From Methylovirgula sp. 4M-Z18 (GTDB lineage: Bacteria; Pseudomonadota; Alphaproteobacteria; Rhizobiales; Beijerinckiaceae): a stretch of DNA of 64,000 nt. Location of the stretch: positions 4,688,874 to 4,752,873 of the forward strand of contig NZ_CP149574.1 in the NCBI RefSeq assembly GCF_037890675.1, in the 5' to 3' direction. Position numbers and translations under genes: made by a program. The first letter of the stretch is position 1. Each line of letters begins with the position of its first letter. Below are positions 51,516-61,276 of this stretch, in pieces. The notes below the pieces were generated by a model. It was not told the DNA's origin, did not search any database, and was given only the letters and a program-made list of their open reading frames with translations.

Positions 51516-51961
51516 GCGGCCTTACCCTGGCGCCGTTCCGGGCCGAAAATCTGCCCGCGCTCGCCGATTTGTGGATCGAAGCCTGGGCGCCGGTGCTGCC
51601 TCAAATCGATTTCGCCGCCCGCCGCCCTTGGTTCGAGGAACATGTCGCGGCGTTGCAGAACAACGGTGCCAAGGTGATTTGCGCCTTCGACGCGAGCGGC
51701 CTCATCGGCTTCGTCACCATCGACGCTGACCAGCATTACATCGACCAGATCGCGCTCGCGCCCCGGGCGCAAGGCAGCGGCGCGGCACGGCGCCTGCTCG
51801 AGGCAGCGCGCGCCCTTTCGCCGCACCTGTTGCTGCTCGACGTCAATGTCGACAATCCGCGCGCGCTCCGCTTCTACGTGCGCGAAGGCTTTTACCAGAT
51901 CGGCGAGGGGATAAGCACCCGTTCCGGTCTCAAAACCGTGAAACTGGAGTGGCGGTCGTGA
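51512..51961 (+). CDS. GNAT family N-acetyltransferase
   Basis: A 149-residue acetyltransferase that starts in an ATGA overlap with the OmpA-like gene. The acetyl-CoA loop is IDQIALAPRAQGSGAARRLLE, and LLLDVNVDNPRALRFYVREG is the typical C-terminal GNAT motif. The substrate is unknown. The longer open frame upstream of 51512 is only the shadow of the preceding gene. Confidence 0.82.
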   Translation: MSGLTLAPFRAENLPALADLWIEAWAPVLPQIDFAARRPWFEEHVAALQNNGAKVICAFDASGLIGFVTIDADQHYIDQIALAPRAQGSGAARRLLEAARALSPHLLLLDVNVDNPRALRFYVREGFYQIGEGISTRSGLKTVKLEWRS

Positions 51962-52061
51962 AATTCTCACCTCTTTGGCTAAGTCCCGCGCTTTCCCCGC
52001 GTGGGTCACTATGGCATAAGCGACCGGTCATGCCGCCGCCGCGGGTTGGAAACATCATTTT

Positions 52062-53072
52062 ATGAAGCGCTTTCTTGATTTTCTCTGGCCAGCTCTTGGC
52101 TTGGTGGCGGTCGTCATTTCGGTCTCTCTGCTGTACAGGGAATTTCAGGGCGAAGCGGTCGGGGCGCATGTCTGGGCCAGGCTGCATCAAATCACGCCGT
52201 CGCAATATTTTGCCGCCGGCCTCTCGACCCTCGTCGCCTATGCCGCGCTCGCCTGGTACGACCGGATCGCTTTGCAGCATCTCAACGTCACGCACATTTC
52301 CTGGCCATTCATCTCGCTCTGCTCGTTCACGACCTATGCCTTGTCGCACAATATCGGCGCGTCGGTCTTTTCCGGGGCAATGGTGCGCTATCGCGCCTAC
52401 TCGACCAAGGGGCTCAGCGCCACGCAAGTGGCGATTCTCGTGGCCTTCTGTTCGCTCACCTTCGGCCTTGGGGTCATTCTGCTTGCCGGGTTGGTGCTGA
52501 CCATCGAACCGACCGAGCTTAGGCGGCTCGAAGGCCTCGTGCCGGGTTTCCTAACCCATCGCGAGTATGCGATCTGGATCGGTGGGGCGTTTCTCGCCTT
52601 CATCGGCCTCTATGTCGCCGGCTCGGTCCTGCGCCTGCACCCGCTGGTGATCGGTAAGTTCAAGCTGGAATATCCCCGCCCCGGAATCATGGTGCGCCAA
52701 TTGATCGCGGCGCCGCTCGAGCTCTTCGGTGCGGCCGGCATCATCTATTTCGCGCTGCCCGCCGACAGCAATCCCGGTTATTTCGTCGTGCTGGGGATGT
52801 TCCTGGCGTCGTTCTCTGCGGGGCTTGTCTCCAATGCACCGGGCGGCCTGGGCGTGTTTGAATTTTTCTTCGTGCATTGCCTGCCGGAAGTGCACAAAAC
52901 GGCTGTCCTCGCCGCGCTCATCGTCTTCCGGCTGTTCTACCTGATTGTCCCGCTGATCTTCGCGATTTTCGTGGTGATCATTTTCGAGAGCCGCAAGGCC
53001 GAACAGGCGTTGCATCATCATGAGGATGGCGAGCCGTCCTCGCAGAAATCCTATCCGCCTGCGGATGCCTGA
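52062..53072 (+). CDS. YbhN/UPF0104 (lysylphosphatidylglycerol synthase membrane domain-like) protein
   Basis: A 336-residue membrane protein with about eight spans. TTYALSHNIGASVFSGAMVRYRA and FSAGLVSNAPGGLGVFEFFF are the family signatures, shared with the membrane half of MprF flippases. No lysyl-transferase domain is attached, so lipid flipping or export rather than aminoacylation is plausible. The C-terminus is polar with His-rich HHHEDGE. It is 34 bases convergent with sciP. Confidence 0.82.
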   Translation: MKRFLDFLWPALGLVAVVISVSLLYREFQGEAVGAHVWARLHQITPSQYFAAGLSTLVAYAALAWYDRIALQHLNVTHISWPFISLCSFTTYALSHNIGASVFSGAMVRYRAYSTKGLSATQVAILVAFCSLTFGLGVILLAGLVLTIEPTELRRLEGLVPGFLTHREYAIWIGGAFLAFIGLYVAGSVLRLHPLVIGKFKLEYPRPGIMVRQLIAAPLELFGAAGIIYFALPADSNPGYFVVLGMFLASFSAGLVSNAPGGLGVFEFFFVHCLPEVHKTAVLAALIVFRLFYLIVPLIFAIFVVIIFESRKAEQALHHHEDGEPSSQKSYPPADA

Positions 53073-53105
53073 GAACGGGCCGGAGTTGCGCCGGCCCTTA
53101 AAGGA

Positions 53106-53381
53106 CTATTGCCGGTATTGCTGAATGCGGGTCGTGCGCAGGCCTGCCATGCCGTGCTGGTCGATCGACATCTGCCAGCTCAGGAACTCGTCCACGGTCA
53201 GAGTATAGCGGTTGCAGGCCTCTTCCAGCGACAACAGGCCGCCGCGCACCGCGGCAACCACTTCGGCCTTACGCCGGATCACCCAGCGCTTGGTGGAGGA
53301 CGGGGGCAAATCGGCAATGGTCAGAGGGCTGCCATCGGGTCCGATGACGTATTTGATCCTCGGACGGTGCGGTTCGGTCAT
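53106..53381 (-). CDS. sciP: SciP-like CtrA inhibitor (DUF1153)
   Basis: A 91-residue helix-turn-helix protein of the DUF1153 family, whose Caulobacter member SciP binds CtrA and blocks its promoters after division-stage genes have fired. The sequence RIKYVIGPDGSPLTIADLPP then KRWVIRRKAEVVAAVRGGLL and SLEEACNRYTLTVDEFLSWQ is strongly conserved across alphaproteobacteria. A CtrA-like box lies 57 bases upstream, matching the known CtrA-SciP loop. With gcrA, this gives the window two CtrA-network regulators. Confidence 0.9.
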   Translation of the reverse strand: MTEPHRPRIKYVIGPDGSPLTIADLPPSSTKRWVIRRKAEVVAAVRGGLLSLEEACNRYTLTVDEFLSWQMSIDQHGMAGLRTTRIQQYRQ

Positions 53382-53438
53382 TTTGGTTACTCACATACTC
53401 ACTGACCACTGGAATAAGGCGAGCATAAGGGCCGTGGT

Positions 53439-53453
53439 TTAAGATTTACCTAA
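53439..53453. promoter_or_regulatory. CtrA-like box upstream of sciP
   Basis: TTAAGATTTACCTAA fits TTAA-N7-TTAA with one mismatch (CTAA), and reads TTAGGTAAATCTTAA on the gene strand. In Caulobacter, CtrA activates sciP. The rest of the 240-bp region to hutC holds no gene and no further motif was recognised. Confidence 0.55.
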
Positions 53454-53621
53454 ACCGCCCTGCCGGCATTCGGCTGAAATCCCCGGGAAATCGGGCCGTT
53501 TCTTGCCAAAGTCTGAACGTCGGGTGTCAATTCGTCCGAGATCGGCACAGGTATTGACGCGGACTTTCCCCTCGTTGCACTTAAGGGAGACGGGCGCGGG
53601 TCGCCGGAACCGGATGGGTCA

Positions 53622-54359
53622 ATGGATTCTTTGGAAACTCTCGATGGCGAAGGCCCCCTGTGGCAGCAGATTCGCCGGGCGCTGGCGAAGAACATCGCCT
53701 CCGGTCGGTGGCCGCCCGGCGCCAAGATCCCCAAGGAAACCGACCTGATTGCCCGGTACGGCGCGGCACGCATGACCGTGCACCGGGCCATCCGCAGCCT
53801 CGCCAGCGAAGGGCTGGTGCAGCGCAAGCGCAAATTCGGGACGGTGGTCGCGGTGCGCCCGCCGGACCGGCCGGTGCTGGAAATCTGGGACATTGCCGGC
53901 GAGGTCGCGCGCAGCGGCGGCCGATATTCCTTCACCGTCATCGAACGCGAAATCTTAAAGAGCGAGGATCCGCGCCGCGAGGTACTGGCCGTGCCGGCGG
54001 ACACGCCCCTGTTGTGGCTGGTGAGCCTGCACAGTGCCAACGACGAGCCTTTGCAATTGGAGGAGCGGGTCATCAACCTCGCCACGGCCCCGCAGGCCGA
54101 AGCGGAAAAGTTCGACGCCGTTCCGCCCGGTACCTGGCTGCTCAACCATTTGGCCTGGACCGAGGCCGAGCACACGATTTCGGCGCAGGAGGCGCCACGC
54201 GGCATTGCCCAGAAGCTCGACATGCTGGAGGGCAGTGCCTGTCTCGTGGTGGAGCGGCGCACCTGGAACGACGACGCGCCGATCACCTTCGCCCGCCTCT
54301 GGCACGATGGCGCTCGGCGGCGCCTGTCAGGCCGCTTTCAGCCGTTGAAAAGCACCTAA
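53622..54359 (+). CDS. hutC: Histidine utilisation repressor, GntR/HutC family
   Basis: A 245-residue repressor with an N-terminal GntR winged helix (PLWQQIRRALAKNIASGRWP with ARMTVHRAIRSLASEGLVQR) and a C-terminal UTRA effector domain (LWLVSLHSANDEPLQLEERV, TISAQEAPRGIAQKLDM). HutC represses hut genes until urocanate binds. Its target is likely the ATATGT-CTAT-ACATAT site at 57634. It lies about 2 kb from hutF because an EamA/AraC pair intervenes. Its 3' end overlaps the convergent EamA gene by 33 bases. Confidence 0.88.
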   Translation: MDSLETLDGEGPLWQQIRRALAKNIASGRWPPGAKIPKETDLIARYGAARMTVHRAIRSLASEGLVQRKRKFGTVVAVRPPDRPVLEIWDIAGEVARSGGRYSFTVIEREILKSEDPRREVLAVPADTPLLWLVSLHSANDEPLQLEERVINLATAPQAEAEKFDAVPPGTWLLNHLAWTEAEHTISAQEAPRGIAQKLDMLEGSACLVVERRTWNDDAPITFARLWHDGARRRLSGRFQPLKST

Positions 54360-55214
54360 GGGCAGGAAAATCACCACGTTACCGAGCAGGATCAGCACCA
54401 GGCCGAGCGCGGCGGTGAGGCTCCAGGCGTAATTTTCCAGCAGTGCCGAGAGCAGCAGCGCGATGATCGGCGAGAGCACGGTGACATAGGCCGCGCGCTC
54501 GGGCCCGATGTGGGCGACCACCGCGAGATAGGCCAGAAATGCCACGACCGAGGCGATCAGCGCGAGATAGGCGAGCGCGCCAAGGTATTGCACCGACATT
54601 TCCGGCATGAAGCCATGGCCGCGGACGATGACGCCGCAGGCCAGGACCAGCGAGCCCCAGGCCATGCCGCGCGCCACCGCATTAGGTAGGCTGACACCTT
54701 CGGCGGCGATGCGGCGCGAGATGAGATTGCCGAGCGAGAAGCAATAAGTGCCGGCCAAGGCGAGCGCGATGCCGAGGCCGGTTTGCGCGCCCTGCAGGTG
54801 CAATTGGTCGGCGAACAGCAGTCCGACGCCGCAGGTGCCGAGCAGCGCGCCGCCGACCACGCGGGACGACGGCCGGATGCCGTGAAACAGCCATTGGTTG
54901 CAGGCATTGAACACGGTGGCGAGACTGAACACGACTGACACGATGCCGCTCGGCACATAGGCCTCGGCCGCGTAGAAGCATTGGAAATTCACGCAGAACA
55001 GGCACAGGCCGAGTGCCGCGAACCACAGATGCTGGTGCCAGGACACCGGCTGCCAGCGCTTGGCGAGCCAAAGCCACAGCCAGATCACCATCGTGCCGAA
55101 AAAGAAGCGCAGGAAGATGGACGTATCGGCCGGCACCGGACCCAATTGCAGATGGATGCCGTACCACGACAGGCCCCAGGCCAGAACGACGATGAGGAAG
55201 AGGATAGGTGTCAC
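54327..55214 (-). CDS. EamA/DMT family transporter
   Basis: A 295-residue drug/metabolite-type transporter with ten hydrophobic helices. The two repeats begin TPILFLIVVLAWGLSWYGIH and GLGIALALAGTYCFSLGNLI, and each has a glycine-rich last helix. Start GTG 55214 is preceded by AAGGAG. It is divergent from the AraC regulator, which probably controls it. It is embedded in the hut locus and could carry an amino acid or related compound, but there is no direct evidence. Confidence 0.85.
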   Translation of the reverse strand: MTPILFLIVVLAWGLSWYGIHLQLGPVPADTSIFLRFFFGTMVIWLWLWLAKRWQPVSWHQHLWFAALGLCLFCVNFQCFYAAEAYVPSGIVSVVFSLATVFNACNQWLFHGIRPSSRVVGGALLGTCGVGLLFADQLHLQGAQTGLGIALALAGTYCFSLGNLISRRIAAEGVSLPNAVARGMAWGSLVLACGVIVRGHGFMPEMSVQYLGALAYLALIASVVAFLAYLAVVAHIGPERAAYVTVLSPIIALLLSALLENYAWSLTAALGLVLILLGNVVIFLPLGAFQRLKAA

Positions 55215-55369
55215 GCGAAAACACTCCTTGGCGGGAGTGTGTTTTGGCGCATCAAACCGCCTTGAGTCTGCCAAGCCTCGCGAGACTTTGTCACGATCTT
55301 GCGATTTTCTTGCAAGGGCGCGGCAGGAAAAGATTGCATAGCGCTGGCAAATCCGCTCTCTTCGCGCTC

Positions 55370-56242
55370 ATGTCGGCTTTGCAAGGCTACGCGGTTTTCG
55401 ACCATCTCTATGGCGCGAAAGTTCCCTTACGCGCGTCGTCCCATTTTGGCGCCGGGCTTGCGGCAGCTTTGTGGGATCGCAATGAGATCACCGATTCGGT
55501 CTATGACGCGCCGAACCATCACACGTTGAGCCTCTATGTCTCCGGCGGCACGGATTTCGTGCGTCGCTTCGGCAAGACCATCATGCCAAGTCATGGCGAG
55601 GGCAGCCTGTGCCTGATGCCGCGCGGCGCCCGCTGCGTCTGGGGCGTCAGCGGCAGCATTCAGCTCTTCCATCTCTACATATCGCGCCAAGCCTTCGACC
55701 ACGCCGTGGCGGAGACTTTGGGCGGCGATCCCGCGCGCATCAGCCTGCGCGACGAAACCTATTTTCGCGACCCCGTGCTCGAAGGCATGATCCGCGCCGC
55801 CATCCTGCCGCTGAATTGGGACGAGCCGGCCGAACGGATCGCCGTCAGCCACGCGGGACAAAGCATTCTCGCCTATCTCCTCGCGCGGATGAGCGAGCGC
55901 GGCCCCCGCGCGCTCGACGCGGCCGGTGGCCTCGCGCCGCAGATGCTGCGGCGCGTGCAGGACTTCGTCGCGGCCCATCTCGCCGAACCTTTGGCGATTG
56001 CCGATCTCGCCGCTTGCGCGGACCTCAGCCCCTATCATTTCGCCCGCGCGTTCAAGCGCTCGACGGGGGAGGCGCCGCATGCGTTCGTGACGCGCCAGCG
56101 CATCGCGCGCGCCAAGACCCTGCTGCACGACGCCCCGCTCGCCGATGTCGCCGCGGCGTGCGGCTTCGCCAGCCAAAGCCACTTCACCGCCCGCTTTCGC
56201 GAAGCGACCGGCGTCACGCCGAAGGTTTTTCGCGACCTTTAG
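55370..56242 (+). CDS. AraC family transcriptional regulator
   Basis: A 290-residue regulator. The N-terminal ligand-sensing part has no named motif; the C-terminal double helix-turn-helix is MLRRVQDFVAAHLAEPLAIA, then DLAACADLSPYHFARAFKRS and TLLHDAPLADVAAACGFASQSHFTARFREATGVTPKVFR. ATG 55370 was chosen; an in-frame ATG at 55208 adds 54 poorly conserved residues. It is divergent from EamA. Its stop overlaps the stop of the convergent hutF. Confidence 0.87.
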   Translation: MSALQGYAVFDHLYGAKVPLRASSHFGAGLAAALWDRNEITDSVYDAPNHHTLSLYVSGGTDFVRRFGKTIMPSHGEGSLCLMPRGARCVWGVSGSIQLFHLYISRQAFDHAVAETLGGDPARISLRDETYFRDPVLEGMIRAAILPLNWDEPAERIAVSHAGQSILAYLLARMSERGPRALDAAGGLAPQMLRRVQDFVAAHLAEPLAIADLAACADLSPYHFARAFKRSTGEAPHAFVTRQRIARAKTLLHDAPLADVAAACGFASQSHFTARFREATGVTPKVFRDL

Positions 56243-57609
56243 GTTGCCGCCGCGATGCGTCGCATCGCCTTGCGCCAATTCGCCTCCACCGCATCGCGCG
56301 CATGGTGGCGGCCGTCGCTAACGACCTTCTCGCCGCCGATGAACACGTCGCGCACCGGTGAGCGGCGGCAGGCGAAAATCCAGGTGTCGAGCAGCGCATC
56401 GCCGGAGCGCTCGATCAGCGTCGGGTCGTTGTTGTCGAGCACGGTGATATCGGCGCGATAGCCCGGCGCGATCTTGCCGATCGGCAGCCCCAAAGCCTGC
56501 GCGCCGCCTTTCGCCGCCTCTTCGAACAGCAACCGCCCGGTCGAGCGCTTGGGTTCGCTCAGGCGATTGCGCGCGCGGTCGTGCAGCCGCTGCGAATATT
56601 CGAGCGTGCGCAGCTCTTCGGCGAGCGAAATGCAGATGTTGGAATCGGTGCCGACGCCGACTGTGCCGCCTGCGCCTAAGAATGCGACGCCGGGGAAAAT
56701 GCCGTCGCCGAGATTGCTTTCGGTCACCGGGCAGAGGCCGGTAACCGCGCCGCTCGCCGCCGAGCGCCGGGTTTCGTCGGCGGTCATGTGGGTCGCATGG
56801 ATGAGGCACCAGCGCGCATTCACATCCGCATGGTCGAGCAGCCATTGCACCGGCCGCGCACCGGTTGCCGCGACGCAATCCTCCACTTCCTTGGTCTGCT
56901 CGGCGATATGAATATGGAACGGGCCTTCGGCATGGACTTTCGCCAGGGCTGCTAGCTCTTCCGCCGTCACGGCCCGCAGCGAATGCGGCGCGACGCCCAT
57001 GCGGCCGTTCGGTAAGGCTTGCGCCGCCGCCGCGCCGCCTGCATGCACGCGGGCGAAAAGATCGAGATCGCAGATGAAGCGCCGCTGCCCGTCCGAAGGT
57101 GCCGCACCGCCAAAGCCGCTATGGGCGTAAAACACCGGCAGCAGCGTCAGGCCCATGCCGGTCTGCGCCGCCGCCGCGACGACGCGCTTACTGAGTTCGG
57201 CCGGATCGTCGTAAGACCGCCCGTCCGGCTGGTGATGGACATAGTGAAATTCGGCGACCGCGCTGTAGCCGCTTTCCAGCATCTCGACGAAAGCGAGCGC
57301 CGCAATGGCTTCGACATCCTCCGGGCGGAGCGCCAGGGCGAAGCGATACATTTCCGCCCGCCACGTCCAGAAATGGTCCTCGGTCTCGCCGCGCCGCTCC
57401 GACAGGCCGGCAAAGCCGCGCTGGAACGTATGGCTATGCAGGTTGCCGACCCCCGGCAGGGCGATGCCCGCGACTTTCGCAGCACCAGCCCGCGCGGCCG
57501 GCGGCGCATCGGCGGTCACGCGGGCGATCGTCCCGTTTTCCACCTCCACCAGAACGTCTTTTTTCCATCCATCCGTCGTCAAAGCCTGCGTGAAGAGTAA
57601 ACTGGGCAC
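56239..57609 (-). CDS. hutF: Formimidoylglutamate deiminase
   Basis: A 456-residue amidohydrolase-fold enzyme that converts N-formimino-L-glutamate to N-formyl-L-glutamate and ammonia. Metal site [14 protein letters not shown], the histidine motif [14 protein letters not shown] and [28 protein letters not shown] match HutF. Start GTG 57609 has GAGGAG eight bases upstream. With HutG it forms the two-step route to glutamate. It is transcribed away from hutI with a shared operator in between. Confidence 0.92.
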   Translation of the reverse strand: MPSLLFTQALTTDGWKKDVLVEVENGTIARVTADAPPAARAGAAKVAGIALPGVGNLHSHTFQRGFAGLSERRGETEDHFWTWRAEMYRFALALRPEDVEAIAALAFVEMLESGYSAVAEFHYVHHQPDGRSYDDPAELSKRVVAAAAQTGMGLTLLPVFYAHSGFGGAAPSDGQRRFICDLDLFARVHAGGAAAAQALPNGRMGVAPHSLRAVTAEELAALAKVHAEGPFHIHIAEQTKEVEDCVAATGARPVQWLLDHADVNARWCLIHATHMTADETRRSAASGAVTGLCPVTESNLGDGIFPGVAFLGAGGTVGVGTDSNICISLAEELRTLEYSQRLHDRARNRLSEPKRSTGRLLFEEAAKGGAQALGLPIGKIAPGYRADITVLDNNDPTLIERSGDALLDTWIFACRRSPVRDVFIGGEKVVSDGRHHARDAVEANWRKAMRRIAAAT

Positions 57610-57633
57610 TTGTGCGCTCCTCAATCTTCGGTT

Positions 57634-57649
57634 ATATGTCTATACATAT
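57634..57649. promoter_or_regulatory. HutC-type operator between hutF and hutI
   Basis: ATATGTCTATACATAT is a palindrome (ATATGT and ACATAT arms, four-base centre) with the TGT-N4-ACA core used by HutC-subfamily GntR repressors. It is placed 25 bases before the hutF start and 47 bases before hutI, able to repress both divergent units. Confidence 0.7.
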
Positions 57650-57695
57650 TGCTGCAGCTCGCAGCAAAATGCAAGCGAAACCCGGGAGGCATTCT

Positions 57696-58916
57696 TTGTC
57701 GAGCCAGATGTTGGTTGACCGTCTGTGGCTGAACGCCCGCCTGGCGACCATGGCGCCGGACCAGCCTGGGCTGGGAATCGTCGAGGACGGCGCCATCGCC
57801 GCCCTCAACGGCTATATTGTCTATGCCGGCCCGGCCGGCGACCTGCCCGCCAATCTCGAGGCGAAGGAGCGGATCGATTGCGAGGGGCGGTGGATCACGC
57901 CCGGCCTCGTCGACTGCCACACCCATCTCGTCTATGGCGGCAATCGTGCGCGCGAATTCGAGCTGCGCCTGAAAGGCGCGAGCTACGAAGAGATCACGCG
58001 GGCCGGCGGCGGCATCGTCTCCTCGGTGCGCGCGACGCGCGAGGCGAGCGAAGGCGCGCTGATCACTAGCGCCTTGCCGCGGCTCGACGCGCTGATCCAT
58101 GAAGGCGTCACCACCATCGAAATCAAATCGGGCTACGGACTTGATACGCCTTCCGAATTGAAGCTGCTGCGCGCGGCAAAGCGCCTTGGCGCCGTGCGTC
58201 CGATTTCGATCACGACCACATTCCTGGGCGCGCATGCCCTGCCGCCCGAAGCGAACGGCGACAAGGACGCTTATATAAAGCGCGTGTGCGACGAGATGCT
58301 GCCTGCGGTGGTGCAGGAAAAGCTCGCGGATGCGGTGGACGGATTCTGCGAAGGCATCGCCTTTTCGCCGGAGCAGATCGCCCGCGTCTTCATGGCGGCG
58401 AAAGCCGCTGGGCTGCAGGTGAAACTGCATGCCGATCAATTGTCAGATCTGGGCGGCGCCGCGCTTGCCGCGCGCTTCGATGCGCTGTCCGCCGACCATC
58501 TCGAATATACGAGCGAAGAGGGCGCTGCCGCGATGGCACGGGCCGGAACGGTGGCCGTGCTGCTGCCGGGCGCCTTCTATTTCATTCGCGAAACCAAAGT
58601 GCCGCCCATCGATCTGTTCCGCAAGCATCGCGTGCCGCTCGCGCTCGCGACCGACAGCAATCCCGGCACATCCCCCCTTACCTCGCTCCTGCTGACGATG
58701 AACATGGCTGCGACCTTGTTCCGCATGACGGTCGAGGAATGCTTGACCGGCATCACGCGCGAAGCGGCGCGGGCGCTCGGTCGCTTGAACGAAATCGGCA
58801 CGCTGCAAGCGGGCAAAGCGTGCGATCTTGCGATCTGGAATATCGAAGAGCCGGCGGAGCTTGTTTACCGCATGGGACTGAACCCGCTGCATCGTCGCGT
58901 TTGGAGAGGACAATGA
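57696..58916 (+). CDS. hutI: Imidazolonepropionase
   Basis: A 406-residue zinc amidohydrolase opening the ring of 4-imidazolone-5-propanoate to formiminoglutamate. Signature stretches are [58 protein letters not shown] and [11 protein letters not shown]. The start is probably TTG 57696, with GGGAGG six bases upstream; ATG 57708 is four codons later with no such signal. Its stop overlaps the hutH start by four bases. Confidence 0.93.
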   Translation: MSSQMLVDRLWLNARLATMAPDQPGLGIVEDGAIAALNGYIVYAGPAGDLPANLEAKERIDCEGRWITPGLVDCHTHLVYGGNRAREFELRLKGASYEEITRAGGGIVSSVRATREASEGALITSALPRLDALIHEGVTTIEIKSGYGLDTPSELKLLRAAKRLGAVRPISITTTFLGAHALPPEANGDKDAYIKRVCDEMLPAVVQEKLADAVDGFCEGIAFSPEQIARVFMAAKAAGLQVKLHADQLSDLGGAALAARFDALSADHLEYTSEEGAAAMARAGTVAVLLPGAFYFIRETKVPPIDLFRKHRVPLALATDSNPGTSPLTSLLLTMNMAATLFRMTVEECLTGITREAARALGRLNEIGTLQAGKACDLAIWNIEEPAELVYRMGLNPLHRRVWRGQ

Positions 58917-60454
58917 CATTGTTGGTAAGACCGGGAACTATGAGTCTCGCGGATTGGCGCGCGATTCACGCTGGCGCAGAGATACAACTTGATTCCGCTT
59001 GCCATGCGGCGGTGGACGAAGGCGCCGCAACGATCGAGGCCATCGTGGCGCGCGGCGCGCCGGTCTACGGCGTCAATACGGGCTTCGGCAAGCTCGCATC
59101 CGTGCGTATCGCGGCAGAAGATCTCGCTCGTTTGCAGGAAAATATCGTGCTCTCGCATTCAGCCGGCGTCGGCGCGCCGCTCGGCCTCGCCGAAGCGCGG
59201 CTGATGATGGCGCTGAAGCTTGCGAGCCTCGCGCAAGGCGCCTCCGGCATCCGGCGCGAAACGCTGTTGCTGCTCGAATCGATGCTGGCCCGCAACGTCA
59301 TTCCCGTCGTGCCCGAACAGGGCTCGGTCGGCGCGTCGGGCGATCTCGCACCGCTGTCGCATATGACTTTGGCGATGATTGGCCATGGCGAAGCCTTCTT
59401 CAACGGCGAGCGCATGCCAGCCACCGTGGCGCTTGATCGCGCCGGCCTCAAGCCGATCGTGCTCGGCGCGAAGGAAGGTCTCGCGCTGCTCAACGGCACG
59501 CAATTTTCCAACGCACTGGCACTCGCCGGCCTGTTCCACATCGAACGCGTGTTCCAGTCGGCGCTCGTCACCGGCGCTTTGTCGACCGATGCGGCGAAGG
59601 GCTCGGATGCGCCGTTCGATCCGCGCATTCATCGCCTGCGCCGCCATCGTGGCCAGATCGAAGTGGCCGATGCCTTGCGCAACCTCATGCAGGGCAGCGC
59701 GATTCGCGCGTCGCACCTCACCGGCGACGACCGCGTGCAGGACCCCTATTGCCTGCGCTGCCAGCCGCAGGTGATGGGTGCGGCGCTCGACGTGTTGCGG
59801 CAAGCCTCTAACACGCTGCATACCGAATCGAACGGCGTGTCGGACAATCCGCTCATCTTCTCCGAAACGCAGGAAGCGATTTCGGGCGGCAATTTCCACG
59901 CCGAGCCCGTCGCCTTTGCGGCCGACATGCTGGCCATGGCGGTGTGCGAAATCGGCTCGCTTTCCGAACGCCGCATTGCGATGCTGGTCGATCCGGCCCT
60001 GTCGCGCATGCCCGCGTTCCTGACGCCGAAACCGGGCCTCAATTCCGGCTTCATGATTCCGCAGGTGACCGCGGCAGCGCTCGTGTCGGAGAACAAGCAG
60101 CGCGCCATGCCGGCAAGCGTCGATTCGATTCCGACCTCGGCCAACCAGGAAGATCACGTCTCGATGGCGGCACATGGCGCACGTCGCTTGCTGGCGATGG
60201 CGAAGAATGCGGCCAATGTGATCGGCATCGAATTGCTCGCCGCCGTGCAGGGTATCGACTTTCACGCACCGCTGGCTTCGTCCGCGCCGCTGGAGCGCGC
60301 CCGCAAATTGCTGCGCGACCGCGTGCCGATGTTGCAGGATGACCGCTATTTCGCACCTGACATGGCCGCCGCCACCGCGCTGGTCGAGGACGGCACGCTC
60401 ATCGCGAGCGTCGGCGACCATATGCTGCCAGGCGTTTCGGAGAGCGCGTTATGA
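58913..60454 (+). CDS. hutH: Histidine ammonia-lyase
   Basis: A 513-residue lyase that removes ammonia from histidine to give urocanate. The MIO electrophile is formed autocatalytically from Ala141-Ser142-Gly143 ([10 protein letters not shown]), and [13 protein letters not shown] supplies the active-site tyrosine. [20 protein letters not shown] and [11 protein letters not shown] are further family signatures. It is coupled by ATGA overlaps to hutI before and hutG after, so a polycistronic hutIHGU message is clear. Confidence 0.96.
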   Translation: MTLLVRPGTMSLADWRAIHAGAEIQLDSACHAAVDEGAATIEAIVARGAPVYGVNTGFGKLASVRIAAEDLARLQENIVLSHSAGVGAPLGLAEARLMMALKLASLAQGASGIRRETLLLLESMLARNVIPVVPEQGSVGASGDLAPLSHMTLAMIGHGEAFFNGERMPATVALDRAGLKPIVLGAKEGLALLNGTQFSNALALAGLFHIERVFQSALVTGALSTDAAKGSDAPFDPRIHRLRRHRGQIEVADALRNLMQGSAIRASHLTGDDRVQDPYCLRCQPQVMGAALDVLRQASNTLHTESNGVSDNPLIFSETQEAISGGNFHAEPVAFAADMLAMAVCEIGSLSERRIAMLVDPALSRMPAFLTPKPGLNSGFMIPQVTAAALVSENKQRAMPASVDSIPTSANQEDHVSMAAHGARRLLAMAKNAANVIGIELLAAVQGIDFHAPLASSAPLERARKLLRDRVPMLQDDRYFAPDMAAATALVEDGTLIASVGDHMLPGVSESAL

Positions 60455-61266
60455 ACGAGTGGCTGCAGATCACTCGCGGTGACGCGCCGCTGATCGTCAG
60501 CGTGCCGCATACCGGCACGACGATTCCCGATAGCACGATGCAGCATCTGGTCTCGCCTTGGCTCGCGCGCAAGGATTGCGACTGGTGGATCGAGCAGCTT
60601 TACGGCTTCGCGAAACATCTCGGCGCGACGTGGATCCGCACCAATATTTCGCGCACGGTGATCGATGTGAATCGCGACCCGTCCGGCGTCTCGCTCTATC
60701 CGGGCCAGGCGACGACGGAGCTGTGCCCGACGACGACGTTCGACGGCGAGCCGCTCTACAAGGATGGCGCGACGCCGGATGCGGAAGAGATCGAACGGCG
60801 CAAGCGCAAATATTTCGCGCCCTATCATGACGCGCTCGCCAGCGAAGTGCGTCGCTTGCGCAACGATCACGAAAAGATCGTCGTCTACGATTGCCACTCG
60901 ATCCGATCAAGCATTCCGCGCCTGTTCGATGGCGAATTGCCGAATTTCAACGTCGGCACGAATTCCGGCGCGAGTTGCGACGAGGCGCTCACCAAGGCTG
61001 TGCAAGACATCTGCGCGGAGAGCGGCTTTTCGCAAACCACCAACGGCCGGTTCAAGGGCGGCTACATCACTCGCTCGCTCGGCCAGCCCGATCACGGCGT
61101 GCACGCGATCCAGATGGAACTTGCCTGCCGAAGTTACATGCAAGAGCCGATTGGCCCTGTGGCAGAGGGACAATGGCCGTCGCCTTACGATTCCGAATTT
61201 GCCGAACCCATGCGCGCCACTCTGGAAAAAATCTTGATCGCCGCCCTTCACTTTGCTCAACGCTAA
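60451..61266 (+). CDS. hutG: N-formylglutamate deformylase
   Basis: A 271-residue amidohydrolase releasing formate from N-formylglutamate to leave glutamate. [63 protein letters not shown] and [13 protein letters not shown] are characteristic of the HutG/FGase family, distinct from arginase-like formiminoglutamases. The presence of HutF agrees with this type. It overlaps hutH by four bases. Confidence 0.94.
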   Translation: MNEWLQITRGDAPLIVSVPHTGTTIPDSTMQHLVSPWLARKDCDWWIEQLYGFAKHLGATWIRTNISRTVIDVNRDPSGVSLYPGQATTELCPTTTFDGEPLYKDGATPDAEEIERRKRKYFAPYHDALASEVRRLRNDHEKIVVYDCHSIRSSIPRLFDGELPNFNVGTNSGASCDEALTKAVQDICAESGFSQTTNGRFKGGYITRSLGQPDHGVHAIQMELACRSYMQEPIGPVAEGQWPSPYDSEFAEPMRATLEKILIAALHFAQR

Positions 61267-61276
61267 CGAGGAAAAT

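Noticed and set aside
55208-55370. Long N-terminal extension of the AraC regulator
   Set aside because: The extra 54 codons overlap the EamA promoter region and are low-complexity, so the later ATG was preferred.
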